DNA of 64,000 nt. Source: Pseudomonas sp. PB106 (GTDB lineage: Bacteria; Pseudomonadota; Gammaproteobacteria; Pseudomonadales; Pseudomonadaceae). Both the position numbers and the translations under genes were made by a program. The notes beneath the pieces are model-generated. The model searched no databases and was not told the DNA's origin. It saw nothing but the letters and a program-made list of their open reading frames with translations. Within the stretch, counting starts at the first letter, position 1; each line of letters begins with the position of its first letter. Below are positions 26,041 through 34,996 of the stretch, piece by piece. Location: assembly GCF_009764645.1 (NCBI RefSeq), contig NZ_RWIM01000099.1, positions 1-64,000 of the forward strand, in the 5' to 3' direction.

Positions 26041-28194
26041 TCAGAACTTGTACTTGGCCGTCAGCATGTAACTGCGCGGATTGCCGTAGTTGTCGGTCGA
26101 GCCCCAGGTCACGTCGGAGCCGATGGACGAGTAGTACTCACGGTCGAAGATGTTGTTGGCGTTGACCTGCAGGTCCAGGTGTTTGTTGACCTCATAACCG
26201 GCCATCAGGTCGGTGACCGCATAACCGCCCTGTTCTAGACGGTAGTTGCCGCCATTGGCCAGGGTGATGTCGTTGTACATGCGGCTTTGCCAGTAGACGT
26301 TGCCGCCGACGCGGAATTTCTCCAGTGGGCCTTGCAGCCGGTACATGGTCGAAACCTTGAACAGATGCTCAGGCGTGTCGGTGTCGAAACGCTGATTGTT
26401 GTTGTCCGGGTTTTCGTCCTTGATGTAGTGGGCGCGGGTGTAGGTGTAGCCGGCGCCGACTTGCCAGTTTTCGGTCAGCGCACCTTGCAGTTCGACGTCC
26501 AGACCCTGGCTGCGGACTTTGCCGGAACCCTGGTAGCAGGTCATGACCGGGCAGCCGAACTGATTGTCCGCAAGGGTGGCGCGGTTGGTCTGGTCGATCT
26601 GGAACACCGCCACACTGCCGTTGAGCGCGCCGTCGAAGTATTCGCCCTTGATGCCGACCTCGTAGTTTTCACCGACGATCGGCTCCAGCAGTTTGCCGGA
26701 CAGATCTTTCTGGGTTTGCGGGGTGAAAATATCGGTGTAGCTGGCGTAGACCGAGTGGTGATCGTCGAGCTTGTAGATCAGGCCGGCGTAACGGGTCAGG
26801 TTGCGCGTGACCTTGTAGTCGCCATCGCCGCTGCGGTCATCGTAGTCGTACCAGTCGAGGCGGCTGCCGAGGATCAGGGTCAGTGGATCGCTCAGGCTCA
26901 AGCGAGTGGTCAGGTAGAAGGCGTCCTGGGTGGTGACGCTGCGGGTCTTGCCGTCACGCACGAAGTCAGGTTTCGGCGCGCCGATCGGCCAGGCCGTGGT
27001 GTACGGGTTGTATTCCTTGGAGGTCGCATCGTAAGCCCGGTTGCTGGCACCGACTACCAGTTCGTGGGTGCGGCCGAACGCTTCGAACGGGCCGCTGGCA
27101 AAGGCATCGAACGCGGTTTGCTTATCGGTGTTGTGCGACTGATAAGCGGTGGTTTCCAGCGGGCCGGCGTAACGCGACAGGTAGGTGCCGGAGAATTCGC
27201 CGTTGAGGGTTGAGGACGTGCCGGCGACGTGCAGTTTCCAGTCGTTGTCGAAGCGGTGCTCGACTTCACCGAACACGGTGTCGATCTGCAGCTTCTTGTT
27301 TTCCCAATCCGTGCCCGGGTAGGTGGAGCGGGGCAGGTCGAGGTGATGGCCGTCGGTGCCGATCGGCAAGCCACCCCAGAAATAGTTGGTCTGTTCGTTT
27401 TGACGGGAGAAACCGAGGGTCGCGGTGGTGCTTTCGCTCAGATCGGCTTCACCGATGGCGTAGAACAGGCCGTGATCGTTCTGTTCCTTGTCGCGGAAAC
27501 TGTCAGCGCCTTGATAGGAGCCGACGATGCGGCCACGCAAGGTGCCGCTGTCGTTCAGCGGGCCAGAGGCGTCGAGCTCGCCGCGGTAATCATCCCAGCT
27601 GCCGGCCGCACCGGTGAGGGTTACTTGCGGCGTGGCCGTCGGGCGTTTGCGCACCATGTTGATCGCCGCCGAAGGGTTGCCGGCGCCGGTGACCAGGCCG
27701 GTCGCGCCACGTACCACTTCGACACGGTCGAACATCGCCAGGTTTGGCTGCACGGCCATGGTGAAGGGCGAGTAGGTGCTTGGCAGGCCGTCGTACATGA
27801 TGTTGTCGATGTCGAAACCGCGAGCGCTGTAAGTCTGCCGGCCCGGGCCGCTGGACTGACTGAGGAACAACCCCGGCGTCGCCCGCACCACGTCATTGAT
27901 GCTGGTCATGTTCTGATCGTCCATGCGCTGACGGGTAATCACCGTCACCGCTTGAGGCGTTTCGCGCATGGTCAGCGGCAATTTGGTCGCCGTCTGCATC
28001 GGGCCCGTGGTGTAGGAGTCCGTGCCTTCGGTGGTGCTGCTCATTTGCGTGGCGCCAATCTCGGTGGCGCCGAGTTCTAGCGTGGCAGGCGCGGTATCTT
28101 CGGCCAAAACAGGTGTGGCGCCGGCCATGCAAATGGCGAGTGCCAGCAGGTTAGGCGAGAGGTGCGAACGGCGGTGAATGGTGTGAAACGACAT
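26041..28194 (-). CDS. TonB-dependent siderophore receptor
   Basis: A protein of 717 residues. The ATG at 28194 follows GGGGAAG and begins a signal peptide (ending TPVLAEDT). Residues ~55-170 form the plug (TKLPLTMRETPQAVTVITRQRMDDQ, YDGLPS, VEVVRGATGLVTGAGNPSAAINMVRK). The rest is a 22-strand barrel ending YMLTAKYKF with terminal Phe. There is no N-terminal signalling (STN) domain, so it is a plain importer. It resembles ferric-siderophore receptors of the FpvB/FauA type. The ligand is unknown. Expression is expected to be iron-repressed. Confidence 0.92.
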   Translation of the reverse strand: MSFHTIHRRSHLSPNLLALAICMAGATPVLAEDTAPATLELGATEIGATQMSSTTEGTDSYTTGPMQTATKLPLTMRETPQAVTVITRQRMDDQNMTSINDVVRATPGLFLSQSSGPGRQTYSARGFDIDNIMYDGLPSTYSPFTMAVQPNLAMFDRVEVVRGATGLVTGAGNPSAAINMVRKRPTATPQVTLTGAAGSWDDYRGELDASGPLNDSGTLRGRIVGSYQGADSFRDKEQNDHGLFYAIGEADLSESTTATLGFSRQNEQTNYFWGGLPIGTDGHHLDLPRSTYPGTDWENKKLQIDTVFGEVEHRFDNDWKLHVAGTSSTLNGEFSGTYLSRYAGPLETTAYQSHNTDKQTAFDAFASGPFEAFGRTHELVVGASNRAYDATSKEYNPYTTAWPIGAPKPDFVRDGKTRSVTTQDAFYLTTRLSLSDPLTLILGSRLDWYDYDDRSGDGDYKVTRNLTRYAGLIYKLDDHHSVYASYTDIFTPQTQKDLSGKLLEPIVGENYEVGIKGEYFDGALNGSVAVFQIDQTNRATLADNQFGCPVMTCYQGSGKVRSQGLDVELQGALTENWQVGAGYTYTRAHYIKDENPDNNNQRFDTDTPEHLFKVSTMYRLQGPLEKFRVGGNVYWQSRMYNDITLANGGNYRLEQGGYAVTDLMAGYEVNKHLDLQVNANNIFDREYYSSIGSDVTWGSTDNYGNPRSYMLTAKYKF

Positions 28195-28242
28195 CAATCT
28201 GCTTCCCCAAGGATTACTAAAACGAATCTGATGCGTATGCAT

Positions 28243-28263
28243 GTAAGAAGTATTCGCATTAGC
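28243..28263 (-). promoter_or_regulatory. Weak candidate Fur box
   Basis: Read on the minus strand, GCTAATGCGAATACTTCTTAC matches the 19-base Fur consensus at about 11 positions and lies about 50 bases upstream of the siderophore receptor start. Placement fits better than sequence does. The rest of 28264-28496 holds no gene, only an interrupted inverted repeat (CAGCAG..CCGGT / ACCGG..CTGCTG, 28424-28467) near the 3' end of the transferase gene. Confidence 0.33.
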
Positions 28264-28496
28264 ATGTCAGATTCAGTTACATGAAGAAAGGCATACGAGT
28301 CAGTTAGTTAACGAATTTTTCACATTTGTGGGCGCGTCGTGCGGCCGAAAGCCGTGCATGGAAACCACGGCTGTTCAGTGTTAGCGCGGGAAGACTCAAG
28401 AGGTGCGGAGGCGGGACGAAGCTCAGCAGCGACCGGTCAAAAGGGCTTTCAACCGGCCTCACTGCTGATGAAAAATGGACGTGTTGGAAAGCAGTT

Positions 28497-29336
28497 TCAG
28501 TTCAAATCGTCAGCCGAATGTCGCTCCGGCACCTGACTCTCTTCATCGCCCCATGTGCGGTTGACGCGCTGCCCGCGAATGACCGCCGGGCGATTGGCGA
28601 TCTCTTCGGCCCAACGCTGCAAATGGGTGTATTCGTCCGCCGCCAGAAACTCGGCCGCTGAATACACGTTGTTGCGCACCAGTTGCCCATACCACGGCCA
28701 CACCGCGATGTCGGCGATGGAGTATTCGTCGCCGGCCAGATAACGACTTTCGGCCAGACGCCGATCCAGCACATCCAGTTGCCGCTTGGCTTCCATGGTG
28801 AAGCGGTTGATCGGATATTCCAGTTTCTCCGGTGCATACGCGTAGAAGTGCCCGAAGCCGCCGCCCAGGTAAGGCGCTGCGCCCATTTGCCAGAACAACC
28901 AATTCAAGGTTTCGGTACGTCCGGCCGGATCTTTGGGCAGGAATGCGCCGAACTTCTCGGCCAGATACAGCAGGATCGAGCCGGACTCGAACACGCGAAT
29001 CGGCGGTTCGACGCTGCGATCCAGCAATGCCGGAATCTTCGAGTTCGGATTGATCTCGACAAACCCGCTGGAGAACTGATCGCCCTCGCCAATGCGGATC
29101 AGCCACGCATCGTATTCGGCCTCGCTGTGGCCGAGTGCGAGCAACTCTTCCAGCAGAATCGTCACTTTCACGCCGTTCGGCGTGGCCAGCGAGTAGAGCT
29201 GCAACGGCTGCTTGCCGACCGGCAAGACCTTGTCATGGGTCGGGCCGGCAGTCGGGCGGTTGATATTGGCGAACTGACCGCCGGACGCGGCGGTGTTTTT
29301 CCAGACCTTGGGCGGAACGTAAGACGCTTTGCTCAT
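28497..29336 (-). CDS. yghU: Glutathione S-transferase, YghU-like
   Basis: A protein of 279 residues. The ATG at 29336 (MSKASYVPPKVWKNTAASGGQFANINRPTAGPTHDK) gives the exact style of YghU N-terminus; a more upstream ATG at 29378 is disfavoured. The thioredoxin-fold half contains TPNGVKVTILLEE and NPNSKIPAL. The C-terminal helical half contains GHFYAYAPEKLEYPINRF and YSIADIAVWPWY. YghU-type enzymes bind two glutathiones and have disulfide reductase and peroxide activity. It appears monocistronic. Confidence 0.93.
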   Translation of the reverse strand: MSKASYVPPKVWKNTAASGGQFANINRPTAGPTHDKVLPVGKQPLQLYSLATPNGVKVTILLEELLALGHSEAEYDAWLIRIGEGDQFSSGFVEINPNSKIPALLDRSVEPPIRVFESGSILLYLAEKFGAFLPKDPAGRTETLNWLFWQMGAAPYLGGGFGHFYAYAPEKLEYPINRFTMEAKRQLDVLDRRLAESRYLAGDEYSIADIAVWPWYGQLVRNNVYSAAEFLAADEYTHLQRWAEEIANRPAVIRGQRVNRTWGDEESQVPERHSADDLN

Positions 29337-29408
29337 GAAACGGACCTCATCGTTGGCAGGCTGAGAATAGACAGCCACCGTAAGGAAAAATCCCCGCGCA
29401 TGCCAGGC

Positions 29409-29861
29409 TTACTTGGGATTGCTGGCCGGCGGAATATCCCCGCAGAAAATATCCACGCTGCCATCGGTTGCCGCCGTGCGCACCACCACCGAATACTCAC
29501 CGGCGAGTAAGGTCGACAACGCCACCGGCGCACTTCTGGAGAACGCCCAGCCGCGCACAGGCTGGCGCTCTGTGGTGACTTTATCGTTCATCGCGTAAGC
29601 CACCGGCCCAGGCTGCTGACACCGGCCTTGATTGACGAACGCGTAAAGACGCAAGGGTAGCGAGGCCCCACTCGGCGCGCCGCTGATAAAGAAACTGAAA
29701 CCGGTGTCCTTGCCCCAGTCGGCCAGCGTGACATTGCCGATCTGCCCGGGATTTTGCCGGGTGGCGTTGAGCGTGACGCTGGCACCGGGATGCGACGAGG
29801 ACGCGCAGCCGAACAGGCTGAGCGAAACCATTAGCGCCGTGACCGGGTTTCGAATGTTCAT
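29409..29861 (-). CDS. Putative lipoprotein
   Basis: A protein of 150 residues with lipobox LFGCASS at about residue 19. The mature part is beta-rich (GNVTLADWGKDTGFSFFISGAPSGASLPLRLYAFV) and has two cysteines (RCQQPG and IFCGDI) likely to pair in the periplasm. No known catalytic motif. It lies between the YghU-like gene and a LysR regulator on the same strand. Function unknown. Confidence 0.75.
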   Translation of the reverse strand: MNIRNPVTALMVSLSLFGCASSSHPGASVTLNATRQNPGQIGNVTLADWGKDTGFSFFISGAPSGASLPLRLYAFVNQGRCQQPGPVAYAMNDKVTTERQPVRGWAFSRSAPVALSTLLAGEYSVVVRTAATDGSVDIFCGDIPPASNPK

Positions 29862-29899
29862 GGCTGACCTCCGAGATTGAACGTTACCGCTGCAATCGG

Positions 29900-30850
29900 T
29901 CAGTTAAGCAGATTGCCTCGAATCCCCGTGGCCGATGCGTCGCCCAATGGCCAGCGTCCGGCCAGATACGCCGTCAGATAATCGACAAAGGCTCTGACTT
30001 TCGTTGTCATCGCCGCGCGTTCCTGCACACAGGCGTAAATCTCCATGGGCTCTGTTCCCGCGCTGTCTGGCTCGAACAGCGGCACTAATTGACCTCGCTG
30101 GATAAAAGGCGCTGCCACAAATTCGGCCAGACGCGTGATCCCCATTCCGTTCACGGCCATGTGTGCCAGCGCATCAATGTCATCGCTGATCGCCGTGGCA
30201 TTGATGTCGGCGTCGTAGCGCTGCCCGTCGCGGATAAACCCCCAGCGCAGAAATCGCCCGTCCAGCGGGTAGCGAAAAGCCAGGCACGCGTGCTGTTGCA
30301 GATCGTCAGGAGATTGCGGCCAACCGGCGCGCTCCAGGTACACCGGGGCGGCGCAGAGGATGAAGGGCAGGGAGGCAATCTTGCGCGCAACGATGCCGTC
30401 TTCCAGTTGCGGCTTGATGCGCAGGCTGAGGTCGATGCGATCCTGAATGTGATTGATTTTGTTGTCGGTGGTCGAGAGTTCTATGAGCAGACGTGGATGT
30501 TGCGCGGCGAACCCGGCAATCAGCGGGGCCAGCACGTGTCGACCGAATGCAGCAGTGGACGCAATGCTCAAACGGCCTTGCAGCTCGGTTTCATCGCTGC
30601 TGATCGCGCTTTGCGCCGACTCCAGGTCCTGCGCGATGCGCCGGACCTTTTCGTAATACACCGCGCCGTTTTCCGTCAGCGCCAGACTGCGCGTGGTGCG
30701 TTGCAGCAGGCGCACGCCGAGGTGGGTTTCGAGGCGGTTGAGCGTCTGGCTGACCGCCGCAGCACTGACACCCAAGCGCTTGGCCGCGCCGACGATGGAG
30801 CCTGACTCGACCACTTTGATAAAACTGGCAATCGCCGCCAACAGGTTCAT
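29900..30850 (-). CDS. LysR-family transcriptional regulator
   Basis: A protein of 316 residues. The N-terminal helix-turn-helix (residues ~4-62: LAAIASFIKVVESGSIVGAAKRLGVSAAAVSQTLNRLETHLGVRLLQRTTRSLALTENG) is followed by a substrate-binding-protein-like effector domain from residue ~90. It belongs to the CrgA/AaeR-like subgroup. It is divergent from the DUF2798 gene at 30977, with 126 bases between them, so that gene is its most likely target. The inducer is unknown. Confidence 0.9.
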   Translation of the reverse strand: MNLLAAIASFIKVVESGSIVGAAKRLGVSAAAVSQTLNRLETHLGVRLLQRTTRSLALTENGAVYYEKVRRIAQDLESAQSAISSDETELQGRLSIASTAAFGRHVLAPLIAGFAAQHPRLLIELSTTDNKINHIQDRIDLSLRIKPQLEDGIVARKIASLPFILCAAPVYLERAGWPQSPDDLQQHACLAFRYPLDGRFLRWGFIRDGQRYDADINATAISDDIDALAHMAVNGMGITRLAEFVAAPFIQRGQLVPLFEPDSAGTEPMEIYACVQERAAMTTKVRAFVDYLTAYLAGRWPLGDASATGIRGNLLN

Positions 30851-30976
30851 CCAGGCTCGCCCATCACGTTTGATTCGTAAGTTGTGCTTTATAAAGCAGC
30901 AACCGATGACCGTCTAGTGGGCGCTAATCGGCCTTGTTAAGGTGCCCGCTCCCTGTCAAATGGATGGAAAATTCCT

Positions 30977-31249
30977 ATGGATCAACGTGCTGCCGAAGCT
31001 GTTTATATCCGCCGCCGCAGGCTGTCGCATCGCGCTACGCCCTACGTGTTTGCTCTATACATGGCGACGATCATGGCGTTCCTGATGTCGCTGGTCATTA
31101 CCGCTGCCAATGCCGGCATTGATAACAATTACCTGAGCAATGCCTTGCATGCCTACAAACTGGCGATGCCCGTGGCATTTCTCTGCATCCTGGTCGTTCG
31201 GCCGATCGTGATCAAACTGGTGGCGTTGACGGTGCATCCGCCGCGTTGA
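30977..31249 (+). CDS. DUF2798 small membrane protein
   Basis: A protein of 90 residues with two membrane helices (residues ~23-45 and ~62-82). The pattern PYVFALYMATIMAFLMSLVITAANAG...AYKLAMPVAFLCILVVRPIVIKLV is typical of DUF2798. Function is unknown for the family. It is divergent from a LysR gene, a pairing that suggests regulated expression, and its stop faces the cupin gene four bases away. Confidence 0.85.
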   Translation: MDQRAAEAVYIRRRRLSHRATPYVFALYMATIMAFLMSLVITAANAGIDNNYLSNALHAYKLAMPVAFLCILVVRPIVIKLVALTVHPPR

Positions 31250-31252
31250 CGA

Positions 31253-31759
31253 TCACTCAAGCCAATATTGCTGCAACGCTCCGTGCACGCCTTGCACCGG
31301 ATCCTGCTTGGGTAGCGGCAATTGCGCGATATTCGCCAGTTGCGCCGGGGTCGGTGCTTCACTGCAAATATCGCCGTGCTGGCCTGGCGGATAGGCGCCC
31401 ACCACGAGAAAGTCATCACTGGAACCGAGGCTGCAATGGCCGGTGCCAACGGGCAGCAGCAACACATCGCCAGCGCTGACGTCCAGCACATGCCCATCGG
31501 GCCCGCCGAGCACCAGCCGTGCATTCCCGCACGCGACCCCAAGCACTTCATGGCCCTGGGTGTGGAAGTGATGAAAGTCGTAGACGTGGTAGCGCCACTG
31601 CGGCGGCCAGCCGTTGGCGCTGAAGGTCTGCTCGAACAGGGCCGCAGGATCACTGCCCTCGATGGCAATCGCCTGCGGATAAATCAGTACCGGCAACTGC
31701 GGGTTATTCGGCACCCAATTGTTACGCTCAAGCTGCAAGGTTTGTACGGGGAGGGGCAT
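31253..31759 (-). CDS. Cupin-domain protein
   Basis: A protein of 168 residues. The minus-strand frame stays open far upstream, but the ATG at 31759 has AGGAGAAC just before it and opens a cupin: MPLPVQTLQLERNNWVPNN. The metal-binding cupin motifs are FHTQGHEVLGVACG and PVGTGHCSLG. The reaction is unknown; cupins of this size bind sugars or act as dioxygenases or isomerases. It converges with the DUF2798 gene and is divergent from the ThDP enzyme. Confidence 0.85.
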   Translation of the reverse strand: MPLPVQTLQLERNNWVPNNPQLPVLIYPQAIAIEGSDPAALFEQTFSANGWPPQWRYHVYDFHHFHTQGHEVLGVACGNARLVLGGPDGHVLDVSAGDVLLLPVGTGHCSLGSSDDFLVVGAYPPGQHGDICSEAPTPAQLANIAQLPLPKQDPVQGVHGALQQYWLE

Positions 31760-31800
31760 GTTGTTCTCCTTGTCCGGATGTGTCGTGACTGAGCTGACGG

Positions 31801-31829
31801 CTTCGCGAGCAAGCTCGCACCCGCAGGGG
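31801..31829. repeat. Half REP-like unit
   Basis: CTTCGCGAGCAAGCTCGCAC is one arm of the class seen as an inverted pair at 59126-59227. It sits in the cupin/ThDP-enzyme intergenic space. The remainder of 31760-31999 shows only the two ribosome sites. Confidence 0.65.
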
Positions 31830-31999
31830 ATCGCATTCCAGTCTTGCCACGGTGGACAACAAAGGCCGGCATCCGCCTCAGAAAAACTCATCAACCATCT
31901 GATAGAAGGCGATTCGCTGCGGGTGGGGCAAATCAATCGAAACTTCGTCGTTAGCCAGGCTGTCCAGACCGTTACACCAGCGAAAAGACGAGGATCGAG

Positions 32000-33787
32000 A
32001 TGACAACGACAGTAGGAGATTTTCTGGTTGAGCGGCTCAGCCAATGGGGCGTCACGCGGATTTTTGGTTATCCGGGCGACGGCATCAACGGCGTATTCGG
32101 GGCGCTCGCTCGAGCCAAAGGCAAGATCGAATTCGTTCAGGCGCGGCACGAGGAAATGGCCGCGTTCATGGCCTCTGCCCACGCCAAATTCACTGGCGAG
32201 TTGGGCGTGTGCATCGCCACGTCCGGGCCCGGCGCGTCTCACCTGATTACCGGGTTGTATGACGCACGAATGGACCACATGCCGGTACTGGCCATCGTCG
32301 GCCAGCAGGCGCGCACCGCGTTGGGCAGCCACTACCAGCAAGAGCTTGATCTGGTGTCGATGTTCAAGGACGTCGCCGGCGCATTCGTGCAACAGGCTTC
32401 GGCGCCTTCGCAGGTGCGGCATCTGCTTGATCGGGCGGTGCGCACGGCCGTGGGCGAACGCCGCGTGACCGCGCTGATTCTGCCCAATGATCTGCAAGAT
32501 CTCGAATATCAGGCGCCGGCCCGTGCCCACGGCACCGCGCATTCCGGTGTCGGCTACAGCAAACCGAAAGTGCTGCCCTACGAAGCGGATCTGCAGCGTG
32601 CGGCGGATGTTCTGAACGCCGGCGAGAAGGTTGCGATCCTGGTCGGCGCCGGTGCCTTGGAGGCGACCGACGAGGTCATCGCCATCGCTGAAAAACTCGG
32701 TGCTGGTGTCGCCAAAGCGCTGCTCGGCAAAGCCGTCGTGCCGGATGATCTGCCGTGGGTCACCGGCAGCATCGGCCTGCTGGGCACCGAGCCCAGCTAC
32801 AAACTGATGAGCGAATGCGACACCTTGCTGATGATTGGTTCGGGTTTTCCATACTCCGAATTCCTGCCAAAAGAAGGTCAGGCGCGCGGCGTGCAGATCG
32901 ATTTGCAGCCGGACATGCTCAGCCTGCGCTATCCGATGGAAGTCAATCTGGTCGGTGACTCGGCCGAAACCCTTGCGGCGTTGCTGCCGTTGCTCGAACA
33001 GAAAACCTCGGGCAAGTGGCGCAAGAAGGTCGAGGGCTGGCGCGGCAGCTGGGAAAAAACCCTGGAAAAACGCGCGATGGCCAAAGCAGATCCGGTCAAT
33101 CCGCAACGGGTGGTGTACGAGCTGTCACCGCGGGTCCCGGATGAGGCGATCATCACCAGCGACTCCGGCTCCTGTGCCAACTGGTATGCCCGCGACCTGA
33201 AGATCCGTCGCGGCATGAAGTGCTCGCTGTCCGGTGGACTGGCGTCCATGGGCGCTGCGGTGCCGTATGCGATTGCGGCGAAATTTGCCTATCCCGAACG
33301 CGCGGTGATTGCGCTGGTCGGTGACGGGGCGATGCAGATGAACAACATGGCCGAGCTGATCACCGTCGCCAAATACTGGCGGCAATGGCAGAGCCCGAAA
33401 TGGATCTGTGCGGTGTTCAACAACGAGGATCTCAACCAGGTGACGTGGGAGCAGCGGGTGATGGAGGGCGATCCGAAGTTCGAGGCTTCGCAGAGCATCC
33501 CGGATGTGCCGTATCACTTGTTTGCGATTTCCATTGGCCTGAAAGGGATTTTCGTTGATCGCGAAGAGGACGTCGCCGCCGCTTGGGAACAGGCCCTGGC
33601 GAGCGAAGTGCCGGTGCTGATCGAGTTCAAGACCGACCCGAACGTAGCGCCGCTACCGCCGCACATCAAACTTGAGCAGGCGAAGAAATTTGCCACGACG
33701 TTGCTCAAGGGCGATCCGGACGAGGCGGGCATTCTGGTGCAAACCGCCAAGCAAGTCCTCAGCTCAGTTCTCCCCGGCAAAAAATAA
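32000..33787 (+). CDS. Thiamine diphosphate-dependent enzyme, pyruvate oxidase/acetolactate synthase-like
   Basis: A protein of 595 residues. The N-terminal Pyr domain has the catalytic glutamate in QARHEEMAAFMASAHAK (Glu51) and TSGPGASHLITGLYDARMDHMPVLAIVGQ. The middle domain follows (~190-330). The C-terminal PP domain has the ThDP motif GDGAMQMNNMAELITVAKY...FNNEDLNQVTWEQR near residues 440-485. It is close to PoxB and to uncharacterised ThDP enzymes. The substrate is probably pyruvate or another 2-oxo acid, with flavin use possible. GAGGATCGAG precedes the ATG. Confidence 0.88.
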   Translation: MTTTVGDFLVERLSQWGVTRIFGYPGDGINGVFGALARAKGKIEFVQARHEEMAAFMASAHAKFTGELGVCIATSGPGASHLITGLYDARMDHMPVLAIVGQQARTALGSHYQQELDLVSMFKDVAGAFVQQASAPSQVRHLLDRAVRTAVGERRVTALILPNDLQDLEYQAPARAHGTAHSGVGYSKPKVLPYEADLQRAADVLNAGEKVAILVGAGALEATDEVIAIAEKLGAGVAKALLGKAVVPDDLPWVTGSIGLLGTEPSYKLMSECDTLLMIGSGFPYSEFLPKEGQARGVQIDLQPDMLSLRYPMEVNLVGDSAETLAALLPLLEQKTSGKWRKKVEGWRGSWEKTLEKRAMAKADPVNPQRVVYELSPRVPDEAIITSDSGSCANWYARDLKIRRGMKCSLSGGLASMGAAVPYAIAAKFAYPERAVIALVGDGAMQMNNMAELITVAKYWRQWQSPKWICAVFNNEDLNQVTWEQRVMEGDPKFEASQSIPDVPYHLFAISIGLKGIFVDREEDVAAAWEQALASEVPVLIEFKTDPNVAPLPPHIKLEQAKKFATTLLKGDPDEAGILVQTAKQVLSSVLPGKK

Positions 33788-33793
33788 CGTCCT

Positions 33794-33876
33794 CCTGTAG
33801 GAGCTGCCGCAGGCTGCGATCTTTTGACGTTGTTTATAAGATCAAAAGATCGCGGGCTGCGGCAGCTCCAACAGGG
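33794..33876. repeat. REP-like inverted pair
   Basis: CCTGTAGGAGCTGCCGCAGG with CTGCGATCTTTTGA is repeated inverted (ATCAAAAGATCGCGGGCTGC, GGCAGCTCCAACAGGG), giving a stem of about 33 bases with a 12-base centre. It lies between the ThDP enzyme and DUF72 genes and probably ends or stabilises the upstream transcript. Confidence 0.87.
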
Positions 33877-33899
33877 GAGTGGAGCTTCGGAGGTGATGT

Positions 33900-34616
33900 T
33901 TGATTTTCGTTGGGTGTGCCGGCTGGAGTCTTGGGCGTGAACACTGGCCGGCATTTCCGGCGGAGGGCACGCACCTGCAGCGATATGCGGCGCGGCTCAA
34001 TTGTGTGGAAATCAACAGTTCGTTCTACCGCCCGCATCGCCGCTCGACCTATGAACGTTGGGCGGATTCGGTGCCGGACGAATTTCGTTTTTCGGTGAAG
34101 ATGCCCAAGCAGATCAGCCATGAACGTCGTTTAGTCGACTGCGAGGCGGCGCTCGATGAGTTCCTGGCGCAATGCAGCGGTTTGGGTAACCGGTTGGGCT
34201 GTTTGCTGCTGCAATTGCCGCCGTCGCTGATATTTGAGGCGGTGCAGGCAGAGACTTTTTTCAGCGCACTGCGTCAGCGTTTCGATGGCGCAGTAGTGCT
34301 GGAGCCTCGTCATGAGTCGTGGGTGAACGCTGAATCATTGCTGTTGGCTGATCGAGTCGCTCAGGTAGCCGTAGACCCGACGCGTATCAGCAGTGACGCA
34401 GCGCCGATGGGATGGCAGAAAACCCGATATTGGCGGCTGCACGGGTCACCGCGCATTTACCACAGTGCCTACGAGGACACTTATTTGCAGCATCTCGCCA
34501 GCGCATTGCAGGCCGCCGATAGGCAAGGAACGTCGACCTGGTGCATTTTCGACAACACCGCCAGTGGCGCGGCGCTTGGTAACGCGTTGACACTGGCGGC
34601 ACTGTTGTCGGGTTAG
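33900..34616 (+). CDS. DUF72 family protein (TIM-barrel)
   Basis: A protein of 238 residues, start TTG at 33900, decided by GGAGG six bases upstream and the family N-terminus (LIFVGCAGWSLGREHWPAFP). Further DUF72 landmarks are RLNCVEINSSFYRPHRRSTYERWADSVP, FRFSVKMPKQISHERRL, LEPRHESW and YWRLHGSPRIYHSAY. The family has a TIM-barrel fold and unknown function. The TTG start suggests modest expression. Slightly short (many members are 240-300 residues) but complete. Confidence 0.88.
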   Translation: MIFVGCAGWSLGREHWPAFPAEGTHLQRYAARLNCVEINSSFYRPHRRSTYERWADSVPDEFRFSVKMPKQISHERRLVDCEAALDEFLAQCSGLGNRLGCLLLQLPPSLIFEAVQAETFFSALRQRFDGAVVLEPRHESWVNAESLLLADRVAQVAVDPTRISSDAAPMGWQKTRYWRLHGSPRIYHSAYEDTYLQHLASALQAADRQGTSTWCIFDNTASGAALGNALTLAALLSG

Positions 34617-34669
34617 CAGTCTTTCAGGCATCGGATCGTCTGAGAGAGGAAATCCACTCGAAGATCCGA

Positions 34670-34888
34670 TCAGTTGCCATCCGCGACCTTGCGCTCGATC
34701 TCATCGACCTTGCGCTGCAACTCTTCGGCATCCTGCTCTTTAACGCGGGTGGAAGAGGGCGTGATGACTTCGTCCACGCCTTTGGTGTCATCGTCGCGGT
34801 CTTCCAGATCGCGCTCGACGACGTTCACTGGCTTGCCGGACGCGTCGGTGGGTGGGGCATTCGGGGTTTTATCGTCGTTGCGGTTCAT
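34670..34888 (-). CDS. Small acidic/charged hypothetical protein
   Basis: A protein of 72 residues if it starts at the ATG at 34888 (MNRNDDKTPNAPPTDASGKPVNVVERDLEDRDDD). Two in-frame upstream ATGs exist (34915 and 34990) but would add unlikely hydrophobic residues. It is very rich in Asp, Glu, Lys and Arg. The C-terminal QDAEELQRKVDEIERKVADGN is a short coiled coil. Function unknown. Similar small charged proteins in Pseudomonas are often stress-related, but nothing here proves that. Confidence 0.65.
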   Translation of the reverse strand: MNRNDDKTPNAPPTDASGKPVNVVERDLEDRDDDTKGVDEVITPSSTRVKEQDAEELQRKVDEIERKVADGN

Positions 34889-34996
34889 GGCGTTGATCTC
34901 CAGGGTTGTAAACATTGGAGGCAACGCCACGTCAGGCGTTCGATATTTTTGCGATGCCACCACCGCCATCGCCAGCAGACTGGCTGCCACGGATTT

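Noticed and set aside
31253..33106. Minus-strand frame of 617 codons running through the ThDP enzyme gene
   Set aside because: Only the last 168 codons are a protein (cupin, start at 31759 with ribosome site). The rest is antisense to a well-conserved enzyme and shows no domain, an artefact of high GC codon use.
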